Part shown: piece by piece, positions 24,370-37,044 of the stretch | How the letters are laid out: every line of letters begins with the position of its first letter | Position numbering within the stretch: position 1 is the first letter of the stretch | Assembly: GCA_037957365.1 (NCBI GenBank) | Contig: JARHVA010004808.1 | Coordinates: forward strand, 1,364,827 to 1,428,826 | Direction of reading: 5' to 3' | Source: Torreya grandis | Lineage: Eukaryota > Streptophyta > Pinopsida > Cupressales > Taxaceae | Length of the DNA: 64,000 bases | Made by a program: the position numbers and the translations under genes | The notes under the pieces: generated by a model | Databases searched by the model: none | Told to the model about the DNA's origin: nothing | What the model saw: the letters and a program-made list of their open reading frames with translations, nothing else

Positions 24370-26690
24370 TGTCATCCACACTCCACTAAATGACAACTCC
24401 AAGAAGCCCAACATTTTGTGAAACTGATAGAACTTGGTAACACCAAGTGGTTTTGTAAAGCTATCTACCACTTGTTCATTTATAGGATAAAATTGTAGAT
24501 CAATCTCACCATTGAGTACTTCCTCTTAAATAAAATGTACATGAACTTTAATATGTTTAGTTAATTGGTGATACACTATATTTTTTCACTAAAGTTATAA
24601 AATTTTGGTTATCACAATGAAGGATGGTACTATTACAAACACCCAAATGAAGTTTTCTCAGTAACCTTTGTAACGCATATATTCTTTAGCAATTTCCATA
24701 GCACTTATATAACATAATTCTATAGAAGAGATAGAAATAGTAGTTTATTTTTTGATTCTTCAAGTAATAACACCTACACCAAACTTAAACACATATCCAT
24801 AAGTATATTTATGATCTATAGTATCACCAACATGGTCAACATCACAATAACCATATAAATTAGTGTTATTAATATAAGAATAAAATAAATAAAAATTCAT
24901 AGTTCTTATGATATATTTAAATATTTTATTTGTTAATTTCTACTGATCCAAATATGGATCCTTCATAAATATAGAAGTAACACCAATAACATATGAAATA
25001 TCTAACCTAGTAATGGTTAGATAAATCAAACTACTAGTAAAATAACTATACAGAGTAGGGTAAACTTTTTCACATGTAGGTTTTGGATCAAATTTAAAAC
25101 CAACTTTAATAGGAGTATATGTAGATTTAAAATCAATCATATTAAACTTAATAAGAAGATTATATGTATACTGATATTGTGATACGATAATTGAATTTTT
25201 TATCCTAAAATATAACCATTCCTAAGAAATTATGTAGAATACCAAAATTAGTCATCTCAAACAATTGATTTAGTTTATCCTTTATTAATGCATTAAACTA
25301 GTTAGATCATTAGTAATCAAAATATCATCAAAATATAATACAATTAAGATGAAATGATCATTTCAAATTTAATAAAGATATCATTATCAAAATAGTAGTT
25401 ATAGAAACCTAATTTTTTGAAAAAAAATAGCAATTTAAGAGTATCAAGTTTGAGGGGCTTGTTTTAAACCATACAAAGGTTTCTTTACCTTACACACATA
25501 ATTTTATATTTTTGGGTCAGTGAATCCTTTAGGCTGAGTCATATACATTTCTTCTTATAAATCAACATTTATAAATGCAATCTTGACATCCATTTGGTGG
25601 ATAATCCAACCATTTTATGTTGCAATAGAAATAAGTAATCTAATAATACTCATTTTTGATATAGGATCAAAGGTTTCAACATAGTCAATCCTAGGTTTTT
25701 GAGTAAATCCATGATAAAATAATCTTGTTTTAAATTTTTCAATATTGCCAACTGAATTATATTTAATTTTATAATTCTACCTATAAATAATAATATGCCT
25801 TTTAAGTGGAGGTAAGACAAAATCTCAAGTCTGATTTTTAATTAAGGTATTATTCTTAGCTTGCTAACAATTTTTCATCTATCATCTTAAATGGATTCTT
25901 CATAATATCTAGGTTCACATTAATACATAGTCATTAAATCATGATAATAATGTTGAATCCTATTTAATTTATTAATATTATCAACATTAGAAGATTGTAT
26001 TATAGATTCTATCCATGTAGGCCTTTAAGATTGAAAATAAAATTTAGGGGGTTCCTTACACTTTAAGTTATCTAAAGATAGATCAACTTCCTTTAGGGTA
26101 TAAGTTTCATGACTATGAGAAATAGGAGAGCTAGGTTCATCAAAAGAATAACATTGAGGAGGTTCCACAAAGGGCTCACAATTTATTTTTTAAAAATAAG
26201 AACATTCATATTCTCAATGATCTACCATTTAAATAGATGATAAACTATTAATACTTTAGTATTACCTCCATAACCTATGGAAATCAAAGAATAAAAATTA
26301 GGGTAAAGGTTCTTTCTTTTAAATTTAGGAACAAAGATGGATGTAGGGCTACAACGATCCTAAGATGAGACTCACTAGTTTTATTTTTATAACACATTTC
26401 TAATGATTAAAAAGATGCAAAAATTTAATAGGGACTCTATTTATAATATTCACATCAATATTCATCGCTTCAACTTATAAGAACTTAGGAACATTTGTAG
26501 ATTGTAACATTATTTTAGCCATTTCTATAATAGTTTAATTTTTCCTTTCAAAAAAACTATTTTGTTGATGGGAATAGAGTTTTTAGTTACCTTTAAATAC
26601 CTCAACTAATTTAAAATTAATCAAAGTCCTTACTAATATATTCATCACCATTATCAGATATTAATCTCTTAACAGAAAAACTTGAGAATG
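24370..26690 (-). pseudogene. copia pol remnant: integrase core, RT, RNase H
   Basis: Readable landmarks in order on the minus strand: 'RLISDNGDEYISKDF' (integrase core DNG motif, 26680-26640); 'KKPLYGLKQAPQT' (RT, 25494-25446); 'LIVLYFDDILITND' (RT catalytic YxDD box as YFDD, about 25350-25315); the frame 25140-24940 with 'SSLIYLTITRLDISYVIGVT' (end of RT); 'RLLRKLHLGVCNSTILHCDN' (RNase H, about 24670-24605); and 'NVGLLGV' near 24395, the usual end of the polyprotein. Stops and frameshifts separate almost every piece, so no product can form. In a live element these domains copy the RNA into DNA and insert it. Confidence 0.88.
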
Positions 26691-27400
26691 TATAAACAAA
26701 AACTAATTTTAATCTCCAACAAAAAATAATTTAATCAAAAAATAAACTAAAACTAAACTAAAAAAAACCCATAACCTAATTAAAGTTGAGACTAACTGAA
26801 GGTAAATAAATGATTGTTGATGAATCCCTGATCCTCAAGTAACTAGATTATTTTACTCTATGTAGACCATAGTAACTCTCTAATAGAATAAATGATAAAT
26901 ATAGAGAATTAAATAAACACAAATTTTAATAATAAATATAGATGACTATGGTTTGGATTATCCATGAAAAAACAAAGATTGAGTTTTAATCTCAATGAAC
27001 TTTCTTCTAAAAAAATAATACAAGATGTTTAAAAAATGAATGTAGATTGAGGCAAAGAATATTTAAAAAAATACAATAAGGTGGGATATGGCTCTAAAAT
27101 ATTCTAAGTTTAAATCACATGTATAAAATATATATTTTAATTTATTCAAAAAGTGAAATACATTTAACAAGAAAGGATGAGTTGTAACTTAGAGTTAGCT
27201 TTAGACTGATTTGGATTTTGATCAAGTTAACTTGGAAATCAAGGAGGTTGAAAAAATCAAGACTATAAGTGAATTTGGAAGTCAAGGAAGTGAACTCAAG
27301 AAGAAGAAATAAAAATGCAACCAAAACCAAGAAAAACATGTGAAAATTGAAATATTGAGTAATAAATTTAAAAATGGTGTACACATGATAAAAATGCTAC

Positions 27401-27410
27401 CTTATATAGG
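27401..27410 (-). promoter_or_regulatory. TATA box of the gypsy 5' LTR
   Basis: The minus strand reads CACCTATATAAGG. It is the counterpart of the box at 12682-12673 in the other LTR and lies about 315 bp inside the LTR start. Confidence 0.6.
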
Positions 27411-27489
27411 TGGCAAAAGCATAAACACCACTATTATTGATAGAACTGACATGAAAATTCATAAAACCTCCATGATAATTACATTTTTG

Positions 27490-27516
27490 CCACAATGGTT
27501 TATAAAGCCATTGTGG
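27490..27516. other. 9-bp-stem hairpin in the gypsy U3
   Basis: CCACAATGG at 27490-27498 and CCATTGTGG at 27508-27516 form a perfect inverted repeat with a 9-nt AT-rich loop. It lies upstream of the TATA box in the minus-strand LTR. The partner LTR has a degraded version near 12755-12790. Confidence 0.6.
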
Positions 27517-27724
27517 TAGTTTCACCATGAAGGGAAAGTTTTTACAAATTTAAATAAAAAGACTTATAAAAAGGAAATTTTGAGGTTTGAAAAGGCCAAG
27601 AATAGAGTGAAAGACTAATAAGAAAGAGAGAACCAAGTCTACGCTTATTTTGATGGAGATCATTACATCATGATCAGATTTGTCTTGAAATGTTTCACCA
27701 TGAAAAATTGGGTGCGTATAATGC

Positions 27725-29329
27725 CTTGATTTTATCAATATAATTTGGTAGTTTCAATGTTTAAACTTTTATGTAAAGGCATGTGGGTGTGTAATTCTCT
27801 TAATTTCCATATAATTTTGTTGAAGTATATAACATGTTGGAAAATTATAATTTTAATAATAATTATATTAATTTAGTTTATTTAAAAAATAAATCTAAGT
27901 TTTTGAAAATTAATGTTCTTTCTTCATTAAGTTGGATTCAAAATTTGTATGTTTTAATAGATATTTTCAAATATATGGCATAGTCAAAGATAAATTAGAT
28001 TTTAAAAATATAAAGAGATAAATATAAAGTGATTAGTTTTACTTCCTCTTTTTAAATAAAGTGGCCATTTTTATATATTTTACTCATATCAATAAAATAT
28101 GTCAATAGTTTATGATCTATTAATATATTTTTTTGACTTTACCTTTATTTTTTTGTTTCATGTTGGATAAACAGTTTGATCCTTGTTCTATTTTTTCATT
28201 GATTCTTTTCCAAATAGAAATTAATGTAATTTTATTTTCATATGTAATTTTGTGTGACCCATTTATAAATAATATATTGAATTATACATTTTGTAATGAA
28301 ATTTATTTTGAAAGTTTAATATCAATAGATGCATGTTCCTAAAAAAAGATCTTTGTTAAAAATCTAATATTAACAATTATATGTTTCTTTCACACTTCAA
28401 AGTATTTTTAATGAGATATTTTACCAAAAAGATCCTCCTCTTGATATTGGCCGACTTGATTAGAACTTATATTTCACAAATGTATATAATATTCCTAATT
28501 AATTTATTATGGAAGCCCCTCTATATTAAATTAGTGTCATTTATTCATTATAGGAATAGTAAAGATATGTATTCCAAATTTAAATACTAGTAAATATGTT
28601 AGTTGTGAAGGTTTGTGTTATATTTTGTAAACATGGAATTATTGCAATTAATTGTCTTACCATTTAATTTCTATGTTATGGTTTTATTTTATCTTGATCA
28701 CAATACATTATTCATCCTATATGCAAATATAAAGACATTTATGATCTAAGCTAATATTATGCCATAATTATTGGTAAATATTAACATATTTTGATGGTAT
28801 TCATATGCACTATCTTAACAAATTCAATTCTAGTTAATTCTAACACACAAAAAATATTGAATGTAATATTATCATAATCATTAACTATTCATTCCACAAA
28901 GTTTTTAGGTGGATACTCTATTATACATAAATAACCTTCACCACAAAAAACATTATATTTTTTAATTATGTTTAATCTTCATAATGTACAAAATTAGACT
29001 TCCGAACTTTTAATCTAGAACCCTTAGTCACATGAGTCATGTCTCAACCAATATATTATTAGTGTAGGCCTTACCATCCACATATATAATTTTGGTCCCC
29101 AAAATTTTAAAATAATTGGCTTTGCTTGATCCTTGAGTGTTGGTAGTTAAAAAATTTGATGGTTATTTTTCATGAAAATTATGGAGTTTAGATTAGCTCG
29201 TCTATTATTTTTTTGGTTTTATCATTCACTAGTTTATTGTGTTGAATTATAATAAAATGTTATCCCTAAACACCATTATTGTTTATGTTTCATATGTATC
29301 TTGTTATTATGTTTTTTAAGAAACTAATT
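27725..29329. other. AT-rich stretch, no gene recognised
   Basis: Only short frames occur (28133-28342 and 28381-28590 on the plus strand, about 69 aa each), rich in Phe, Ile and Leu as expected for AT-rich chance frames. No domain or splice pattern was recognised. Confidence 0.5.
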
Positions 29330-29500
29330 TAAAATGGTTGACTGATCTATGCAACAAATCAAGAAGGGAAGGAGAGTGAAACATGGTTGGAAGCAACATA
29401 ATAAATTGTTTCAATATGGTGGAAAATGAATTCATAAATCAACTATGACACTTCCATCTCCATCTTTCCCATTCATCACTTTTTTCAGTAAACATAAATT
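29330..29500 (+). repeat. dispersed repeat, copy 1 of 3
   Basis: It reads 'aagggaaggagagtgaaaca', 'tggttggaagcaacataata', 'tggtggaaaatgaattcat', 'tcaactatgacacttccatc', then a pyrimidine-rich tail. Copies in the same orientation lie at about 34130-34270 and 34370-34560. It may be a fragment of an LTR or MITE; no ends were defined. Confidence 0.7.
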
Positions 29501-29739
29501 GTAGGTTTTTCATTTTGTATACAAATGACTAAAAATCCATCAACTAAGTTAATAATTATAAAGATTGAATTAGTTAATTAAGGGATGAATATCATTTTAT
29601 CATATTTTTAACATTAAATATCAACAAAACCATGTTAATTAAGTATTCAACATCAAAAAATTAAAAATATATAGACAAAATGATGGATGATGTATGTTTG
29701 TATATGTATCTTATTACATACATAGGTGCATTTAGAACC

Positions 29740-30150
29740 TTCATTCCTCACCCAAAAATATAAAAAATATAAATTTATGTATCCTAATTTTTTTTGTTAT
29801 GAGTATATCATAAATTAATTGTAAGATAAGGGAACTAGACTCACAATGATTCTCCTTCTTGTTCAAAATTAACGGTCATGATTTTTATAATTTTATGGGA
29901 ACCACATAGAATACAATTGTTCATAAAAATAATCTCCTTAAAATTATTTAAAAAATATAAAGGATAAGATATAAAGTAAACTATAAATGACATTCACTAA
30001 TTTCAAACCAATTAAAAGATAACAAAAGTACATACACCCTTATCCTCAATACCAACAAAAATGCATTGTATATATGTACCCTAAAACATGTGTGGGTAAA
30101 TTACACACAATTATGGATTCTCCATACTTGTAAAGAAATAATAGAATATA
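29740..30150 (+). repeat. ~400 bp dispersed repeat family, copy 1
   Basis: This copy aligns over its length with about 32700-33110 and in part with 38560-38800. Landmarks: 'aatttttt.ttgtta.gagta' at the start, 'gg.aaccacatagaat.caat' in the middle, then 'cattgtatatatgtaccctaaaa' replaced by short variants, then 'g.gggtaaattacacacaatt'. The core at 30063-30110 recurs at least seven times up to 39.85 kb. No coding frame is shared. Confidence 0.65.
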
Positions 30151-30254
30151 AGTTTTATATATTTTAAAAATAAAATGGTAACTTCATCGATAAATAGTTT
30201 TTAATAGTTACGACCAATTCTAATATTATATAACTAATTTACAATGTGAAATAA

Positions 30255-30360
30255 AGTGCATTGTAGCTATGCAAGCAAGCCTAAAACAAGTAATGGTGAA
30301 TTAAAAACTAGTTTTTTAGTTCCATATATACATAAATGAGAAACAAACATGAGTATTTAG
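30255..30360 (+). repeat. ~400 bp repeat family, partial core copy
   Basis: The core 'gtgcattgtagctatgcaag' followed by 'ctaaaacaagtaatggtgaa' resembles the core at 30063 and 38934. Only the 3' part of the family unit is recognisable. Confidence 0.5.
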
Positions 30361-31079
30361 TCATAGTTCATATCAATGTGATAGTCTAATACTAGGGTAA
30401 GCATGACCTAGTGAGCTACTTCTAGTTGTGATATAAATAATAATATTAATTTTTTAAATCTATCACAGCTTTTTATTTCTATTTTTTTGATATTCAATTG
30501 ATTATGATACCATTTATTTCCTTCAACACATTAATTAATTGATACAAAATTCAAGTAAAAAGTGTTTTATCAATTATATGATTTATTATTCTTATGCCTA
30601 AGGACTACCTTCATCCAAAAATGGACATGCATAAATGACTCCTTTTTAAAAAGGATGACTCATAAATATCCATAAAACTAAACTATAAAATATATTTGTA
30701 TACAAAATTAAATTATGATGTAGTCTTAGGAATGAAACACCTCGTATTGTAATGATTTATCATGTGAATTATGTATTGAAATATATAAATGAATTGGTTT
30801 ATTATTATTGCTTGGTTTATTCTCACTATAGTAGTTCCTAAATTTTTAAATTGTTTGATATAATTTGAGGATGTTAACTATGTTATAGTGTGACACATCA
30901 ACACATATAGTGTCACTAAAAACACAACTTAAACTGCTCTTATTGTTTTCTTGACTAACAAGTTCATTAGACAATGTTGACTAGATAATTCATTAGTTTT
31001 GTACTTGGATTTAAAATTAAAATAACATACAAGGATTCATATACAAGAAACAAAACCAAATAAATAATATACACACCCT
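30361..31079. other. AT-rich stretch, nothing recognised
   Basis: No open frame, repeat copy or regulatory signature that I can support was seen here. Confidence 0.5.
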
Positions 31080-32257
31080 ACCTAACCTATTTACACTTAA
31101 ATTTAAACCTTTGAATGATCAGAAAGGGTGTACTAGATCACAAGGCCTAACCTCCCTCTTTGGCAAGGCTAGGGGCATGTAGCCCTATTTTCCCTATATT
31201 TTCCTCATAAATTCCTCAAAACTATAGATAACACAAAAATAAAATATTATCTTGACACCCATTAAGTAATTACACAACATACCTAAATTTCACCTATAGT
31301 TATTTTGTACAGAATAGTATTAATAGTGACTATGATAGACCTAATTAGGTCTCTAAAGACCCTATTTTAAAGGTAAAAAGAGTAAATAGATGATATGGAG
31401 CCTAAAAATAAAATTTTAAGTGTAAAATTACATTTAAAGACCATCCAAATCAATAAATTTTCATTTAAACCCTAAAACACCTCTAGGACCCTCTATCTCA
31501 ATCTGATTGTGCATATAAGGTGTAAAAGCAAGGTCAAACTAGAAAATACAATTAACAATAAGATTGAGCCTTGAAACTTTAGAAAGTTGATGATGACCCC
31601 TATTTCACAAGGATTACAAAGTTTCAATAATTTATACTATATGTATTTTTAGATCAACAAAACCCTAGTTAGGGCCTAGTTAACACAAATATGAAGCTAT
31701 AGGGCTCATATAAGAGTCTCAACAACCCAAATAAATTTTTTGGAGATTATCTTGATCTCCTATAGGTGTTTGAGTGGTTATAAAGAGTAAAAAAATCATG
31801 GAATTACTAAATGTCAACTTTCCCCTTGCTACCCTATCTGGTTATGTCATACCATCATGAGAAAAACATGAACAAAAAGCTATATGTTTGTCTTGAAACC
31901 TTCAATATCATTATTAAACCATTCAAAGATAATATTACATCTATTTTAGTTAAAAATACATACATTCAAGAGTGAAAACCAAACTTAGACACACTAAATC
32001 TTATTCTTAGCCTCACTCAACTACTCTTATTTGACCTCAACAACATACCTTCATTAGAAAACTCCCTAAAAACTTACTATTCTACATTCATCTAAATCTA
32101 ATCATTTCTATCTCTCCTAGGAATAATATTTCCAACTCTTAATGAGGTGGAAATTACATATTTTGGCCTTATCATGCATAAATAGGCCTCACTTTGCCAC
32201 ATACACATATTTTTGGATATTTGAATTATAAATTTTGGATGGAAACTTGTTTCAACA
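31080..32257 (-). mobile_element. possible LTR (solo or 3') on the minus strand
   Basis: A G-rich tract at 32272-32258 on the minus strand is followed directly by TGTTGAAACAAGTTTCC, a typical tract-plus-LTR-start junction. The sequence below it is less AT-rich than its surroundings and contains telo-box-like 'aaccctag' words (near 31668). The far end was not located; 31080 is only where the composition changes. Without a partner LTR this remains tentative. The 78-aa frame at 32334-32098 crosses the junction and is not called. Confidence 0.35.
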
Positions 32258-32272
32258 CCCCCTCCCCCCAAG
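32258..32272 (-). other. polypurine tract
   Basis: The minus strand reads CTTGGGGGGAGGGGG, the longest purine run of high G content in the window, immediately before a TG LTR-like start. Confidence 0.45.
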
Positions 32273-32699
32273 ACACCTAACACATTGAAGATCACTTGAA
32301 ACATGTATATCTCTCCCTGATGCTCCTGCATCATGTTTTATCTAAGAATTTTTTTAATTTGAACTTTGAGTGTAAAATAATATCTTAACTTTCAAATTTA
32401 TAAATTGAATTCATACCAAGCATCATCCTAGTAAACATCATATTATGATAATATCTAGTATGTAGCCATGTGTAAATAAAAGGATATGATAAATTTTGGA
32501 TGTAAATATTAAATGATGTGTTAGAAATGTCTTTGACGTCCATTTTACCCTAAGGGTCATTATAATCACCCAACATAAACTTAGTAAACACAACAGATAC
32601 AAAAATTAAAATTATCTACTACTAATTTTATAGAAAATGTAATCATAAATAAAATACTATGTATTTCTACATAAATTAAAAAAATAAAATAATTATTTA

Positions 32700-33110
32700 A
32701 ACATAAATAAATTCTATTCCTCACTCAAAACTATAAAAAAATTATAAATTTTTGTGCTATAATTTTTTTTGTTGGGAGTAAAGCATCCAACAATAATAAG
32801 AAAAGGGAATTCACAAGTAAAGAAACTATGATTTTGAAAGTCTTATGTGAATGATGTAGAATGCATTTGATTTTTTTTTTTTTTTTTAAAAAAGGATTCT
32901 TAAAGGATTTCATACAAAATGATAGAGAAAATAGAAAGTAATATATAAATATGTTCATTAATTCCCAACCAATTGTAAGATAAGATAATTACATATGCCC
33001 CAATTCTCAATGCGAATTTAAACACACTGTAGATATGTAAACAACCCTAAAATGAGTGTGAGTGAATTACACACAATTGTATATTATCCATACTATTAAA
33101 TAAATAATAG
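32700..33110 (+). repeat. ~400 bp dispersed repeat family, copy 2
   Basis: It aligns with 29740-30150: same start ('ataattttttttgttgggag'), a middle 'gatgtagaatgcatttgatt' followed by a poly(T) expansion at 32870-32887, then 'cccaaccaattgtaagata' and the core 'cactgtagatatgtaaacaa' with 'agtgaattacacacaattg'. The minus-strand frame at 32958-32731 is a shadow. Confidence 0.65.
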
Positions 33111-34129
33111 ATGAGAATTACACATTTTTTAGCATATACATAAAAGTTTTATAATGCATCTAAGAAGATAAATAATTAAATGCTCTAGAATTCCTAAGTG
33201 TTATTTTTCATGAAGCATTTTCTACACTAAAAATATAAATTAATAAATGATGGATAATAAATAATTGATCCAATGAATATTTTCATGACACCTAGGGATA
33301 GATGGATGATACAAATAAATGATAATTCATGAGTTGAAATTATATGACTACTTAAAAACACATAAAAAATTAATAAAAAATCAAATGAAAAAATGTTACT
33401 ACATAAAATTAGCAAACACTTATTTTACATCATTACCTTTGATGATTTTTTACAAATATTTATAATACAAATATTGAATAAAACACTCTAAATGTAGAAT
33501 TAGTAAACACAATTTTATGAGATACATGTTGTTCACCTTGAAAGTATTTATTTCAAAAGATGAGATATTTTAAAAATAAGATAATTCATAAAAGACAACA
33601 ACTAGATAATAACATAGAATAGTGGACCTACATTTTCCATAAATCCAAGTGCACCACATAACTTTATGTCTATACATATTTTTATTTTATCTGTAATGAT
33701 ATAGAAATATTTTTATAGTTTTGATTAATTGGACATAAGGATTTAAAAATTTATGTAACTATTTATATAGGCTAGTCCAAACACAATGTGGATGAAAGAC
33801 ATTTTATAATCCTAACGGTTAAATAAAAATTTGAAATGTTAAAGGTATTTTTTCCTTTAATCTAGTGTAAACTATTAATAATTTTTTATTGTTTATTTCT
33901 TGGTTAAATTTTTTTTAATATGAATAATTTTTAAATTATAGTGTTAAATATTTTCTAAGAAAAGAAAATTTGTAAATAAGAATATATCTAATAAAAAAAT
34001 ACTTCTTCCAAAAAATTAATAAAAAACAAAGTAAATGAAAATAACATTCTAAATATTTTATTTTGAGATGTGTAATTTTGTAATGAAAATAATGCAATGG
34101 GATTATTATGGTTAATTCCCAAAATGAAA
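33111..34129. other. AT-rich stretch, nothing recognised
   Basis: The only frame of note (33415-33227, minus, 62 aa) has no recognisable feature. No repeat copy was identified. Confidence 0.5.
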
Positions 34130-34560
34130 GGAGATGGAAAGAAGGTTAGTGTGATGCAAGGAATTATTACACTATGGTGGATAATGAATTCATCAGTCTA
34201 TTATGATGTTTCTAGTCCTACATTTACCTCTCCCTCCTTTTTGTGATTAAACAAAAGTTATACTCTTCTCATTTTATTTACAAAAGAGGTAATGGGAACT
34301 ATTTAAAATATGAAAACTATATTTTTTTTTAAAATAGCCATATTATTTACATTATTATTTTTAAGAAAATGATTTGAAATGGTTGAGCACTCTATGAAAA
34401 ATAGGATAAGGAAAGGAGAGGGAAAGATGGTTGGAAATGATGTAAAGAATTATCTCACTATGGTGGATAATGAATTCATTAATCCACTATGACACTTGTA
34501 GATCCATCTTTTCCCCTCCCTTCATTTTGTTATTAAACACATTTTGTTATTAAACATAAA
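34130..34560 (+). repeat. dispersed repeat, copies 2 and 3 in tandem
   Basis: Two copies of the sequence at 29330-29500 lie about 235 bp apart, at about 34130-34270 and 34370-34560. Shared words include 'tatggtggataatgaattca', 'tctattatgatgtttctag' / 'tccactatgacacttgtag' and a pyrimidine tail ending in 'tttgttattaaaca' / 'ttgtgattaaaca'. Confidence 0.7.
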
Positions 34561-35862
34561 TTATATGTTTCTCATGTTGTTTAAATAATATGTAGGTACC
34601 CTAGTTTAAATAAGATGAAGACATTATTTAAGATATCTATATTATTGATAATACTTTTCTTATTATAATTTTTTTATTTTTGTGAGAATAGGCATTCACC
34701 CATTCTTAATGACTTCTCCATATTTTTTTAGTTAGTTAAAATTGGTCATGGATACTTAATAATATCAATTTTGGTACACTTTCATTTTAATTGACTTGAG
34801 AAATTAATTTATATATATAAGATTATTGATGTTTTCATAGTCCATTAGAGTGATTTGTGCTTGTTTCTAGGTAAAACTGTGTGCTGCATTTTTGTTCAAC
34901 ATAATTTAAATCATGATCTATAATTCATCATTAGGAAAAATTCATAAATTTTGATTGTAACCTATCTTCCTTATAAATAAAAATCTAGTCAAGTCTGAAC
35001 AGATAGTCATAGTCACTAAGTTTCAATAGTTAGATTTTTTTAAGAATGTTAAGAGGAAAAATCAATTTTAAGAGTTTTAAATGTCAATCAATGGTAAAAA
35101 GGGGGAGAAAGTCAAAAAAATTAATTTCCATGGAATGCAATCTATATGGCATGATCTTCATGGAGAGACAAGACCATTGAGAAGGTTGACTACAAAATTA
35201 CAAATTAAAAGGAAAAGTGCCTCGATTAAGAGGTAAAATTAAAAAAATTAAGAAGGCACAAGGATGAGGAATCCCACCACTACAATACAAAACTTTAAAA
35301 CCAAGATGAGGGTCCTTGTCTATTACGGGAACTATTTTTAAATCAATTTAGATTTATTTCACCACCTCACTCTTTCCTAAGTACCTATACATATCTATCC
35401 CTTTCAAAGTTGATATTTTACACCTAATTTTTTTTTAATCACTAAAAACCTCTCTAAGCATCTGAATGGACATCTTAGATCTAAAATTTCAAATGTTACC
35501 CTTCAAAACGAGATCGACCAATATGGGTCAATAGCGGTAGTTGATCTTGACCCCTATGGGTAGATCCTATTTGTCACCTTAGTAATGGATTATTTTAAAA
35601 TTTAGATCCCATTTATAATTTGGTATGTATTTTTAGGATAGGTAACATGTGGTTTTATCATTTTGGATTGATATAAAATCACATTCAAGATACTTATTCT
35701 ACCACTTCAAAATTTCATTATTGAGGCACACTTACACTATATCACACTAAGGAAAGCTTTCATATTTTTCCCAAATTCAATTATAATCATTTGAATCAAT
35801 CTTTAGTCAAGTTAAGAGACTATTATATCCATGTTTAAACAAATTATTATCAAGTATTCAAG

Positions 35863-35917
<55 letters not shown>

Positions 35918-36900
35918 TAAATGGATAAAAATAAGCAAAACCACACAAAGCAATCTAAGTGGGATTTATTTCTCTCTTCAGAGTATTGGATAATTAAGAA
36001 ATAATCAATCATCATAGGGTTAATTGAGGTAATCTCATACCATTACACTCTCCCCATTTTTATTTTTAGGTTTTTAGTTATTGTAATCTCTATTAGGGTT
36101 TTAAATTTTAATAAGTTATTTGGAGGTCATTCACACCTATCCAAAGGTCAAATTTATACATACAGGCATGTTACAAGTAGGTATAGGTGATTATGCCTTG
36201 ATTTACTTGATTTTTAGTAGATAAAAAAATCAAATAGTAGATGATAATAATGTCATTCGATCTTGTACCTTTCCCACCAATCCTAACTTGATTAGTTATA
36301 GTTTAATTCTAATTACATAGGAATAATTAGCCTATGTTAATTATTTCTAATAGTCTATTAGTGTGCATGATTGGATTATAGATAAGATTTAACTTAGGAT
36401 TATTTGTTCTCTTTGTGTTTTTCATAGTTAATTTTCATTCATTTATACTTACTCTATTTTATTACTTTGCTTCCATTTTATTAGTTGCAAGAATTTTATA
36501 ATATTTTAATATCTTTTGAATTATTTTATCTCAATTAAAGTTAATATGCCAATTAATTCTAAATTTTGATAAAACTATTTTTTAGAATAGAAATCCACCC
36601 ACTGTCAATGACTTATCCATATTTCTATAATGAGTATTTATATGTTATAAATATGTTCCTCTTAATAAAACACTAATTTCCCTATCCACCCATACTAAAA
36701 ATGTTGTAGCTAGATATAAAATATTCATTTTGATTTTGAAACTGAGAACTACATTATGCCCTGATTCCCAAAGTGTAAAAAATATATTATAAATATATAT
36801 ACAACCCAAAATATGGGCCTAAAATAATAAAAATGTAGAGAGATTTTTTTTCTAAAACATGATATTATTTTTTCAACATGATCTTCCCATATTTTTTGAA
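34561..36900. other. AT-rich stretch without a gene
   Basis: No domain was recognised. A pure AT microsatellite lies at 35865-35914. Around 36060-36120, 'attagggttttaaattttaa' followed by 'taagttatttggaggtc' resembles LTR R-U5 text, but no partner was found. The segment 35505-35575 repeats the phrase 'gatcgacc...gggtcaata' and 'gatcttgacccctatgggta', a small internal duplication. Confidence 0.45.
35865..35914. repeat. (AT)n microsatellite
   Basis: A pure AT run of about 50 bp. Confidence 0.97.
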
Positions 36901-37033
36901 ATAGGCTACCACACTTTTTTTTTTTTTTTTTTTGGGAAAAGGATAGCCTCAAAGATAGATTTCTCTTTATATATAGGCTACCACACTCTTTTTTTTTTTT
37001 TTTTGAAAAGGATAGCCTCAAAGATAGATTTCT

Positions 37034-37044
<11 letters not shown>
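36901..37044. repeat. two-copy 72-bp tandem repeat
   Basis: The unit 'ataggctaccacac', a T run of 16-18, 'aaaaggatagcctcaaag' and 'atagatttctctttatata' occurs at 36901-36972 and 36973-37044 with only a few differences. Within a unit, 'ggcta' and 'tagcc' flank the poly(T), giving a small inverted pair. The second copy runs straight into the AT microsatellite at 37037-37086. The long frames on both strands here (36859-37236 plus and 37099-36749 minus) arise from this repeat and the AT run. Confidence 0.93.

Larger units (their letters stand above)
23487..26705 (-). mobile_element. truncated Ty1/copia element nested in the gypsy LTR
   Basis: The insertion interrupts the gypsy LTR. On the minus strand it runs from the integrase core (about 26690) through reverse transcriptase and RNase H (to about 24370), then a polypurine tract and one LTR (23968-23487). 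Integrase before RT is diagnostic for Ty1/copia. Gag, protease, the integrase N-terminus and the 5' LTR are absent, so the element is 5'-truncated or was cut by a later deletion. No clean target-site duplication can be expected or seen. All coding parts carry stops. Confidence 0.85.
21699..27724 (-). repeat. 5' LTR of the gypsy element, split by copia
   Basis: The left part (21699 to about 23486) matches 10062-12090 and the right part (about 26710-27724) matches about 12095-12980, in the same order and orientation. Without the roughly 3.2 kb insertion the LTR is about 2.8 kb. The outer end reads ...GGGTGCGTATAATGC where the partner has ...GGGTGTGTATATATCA, so the terminal CA is decayed. The open frame at 22036-21836 matches the one at 10364-10167 in the partner LTR, but both are LTR sequence and not genes. 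Confidence 0.85.

Noticed and set aside
28133..28590. Two adjacent plus-strand frames of 69 aa considered as exons
   Set aside because: Composition is that of random AT-rich translation (Phe, Ile, Leu), and no splice sites or domains connect them.
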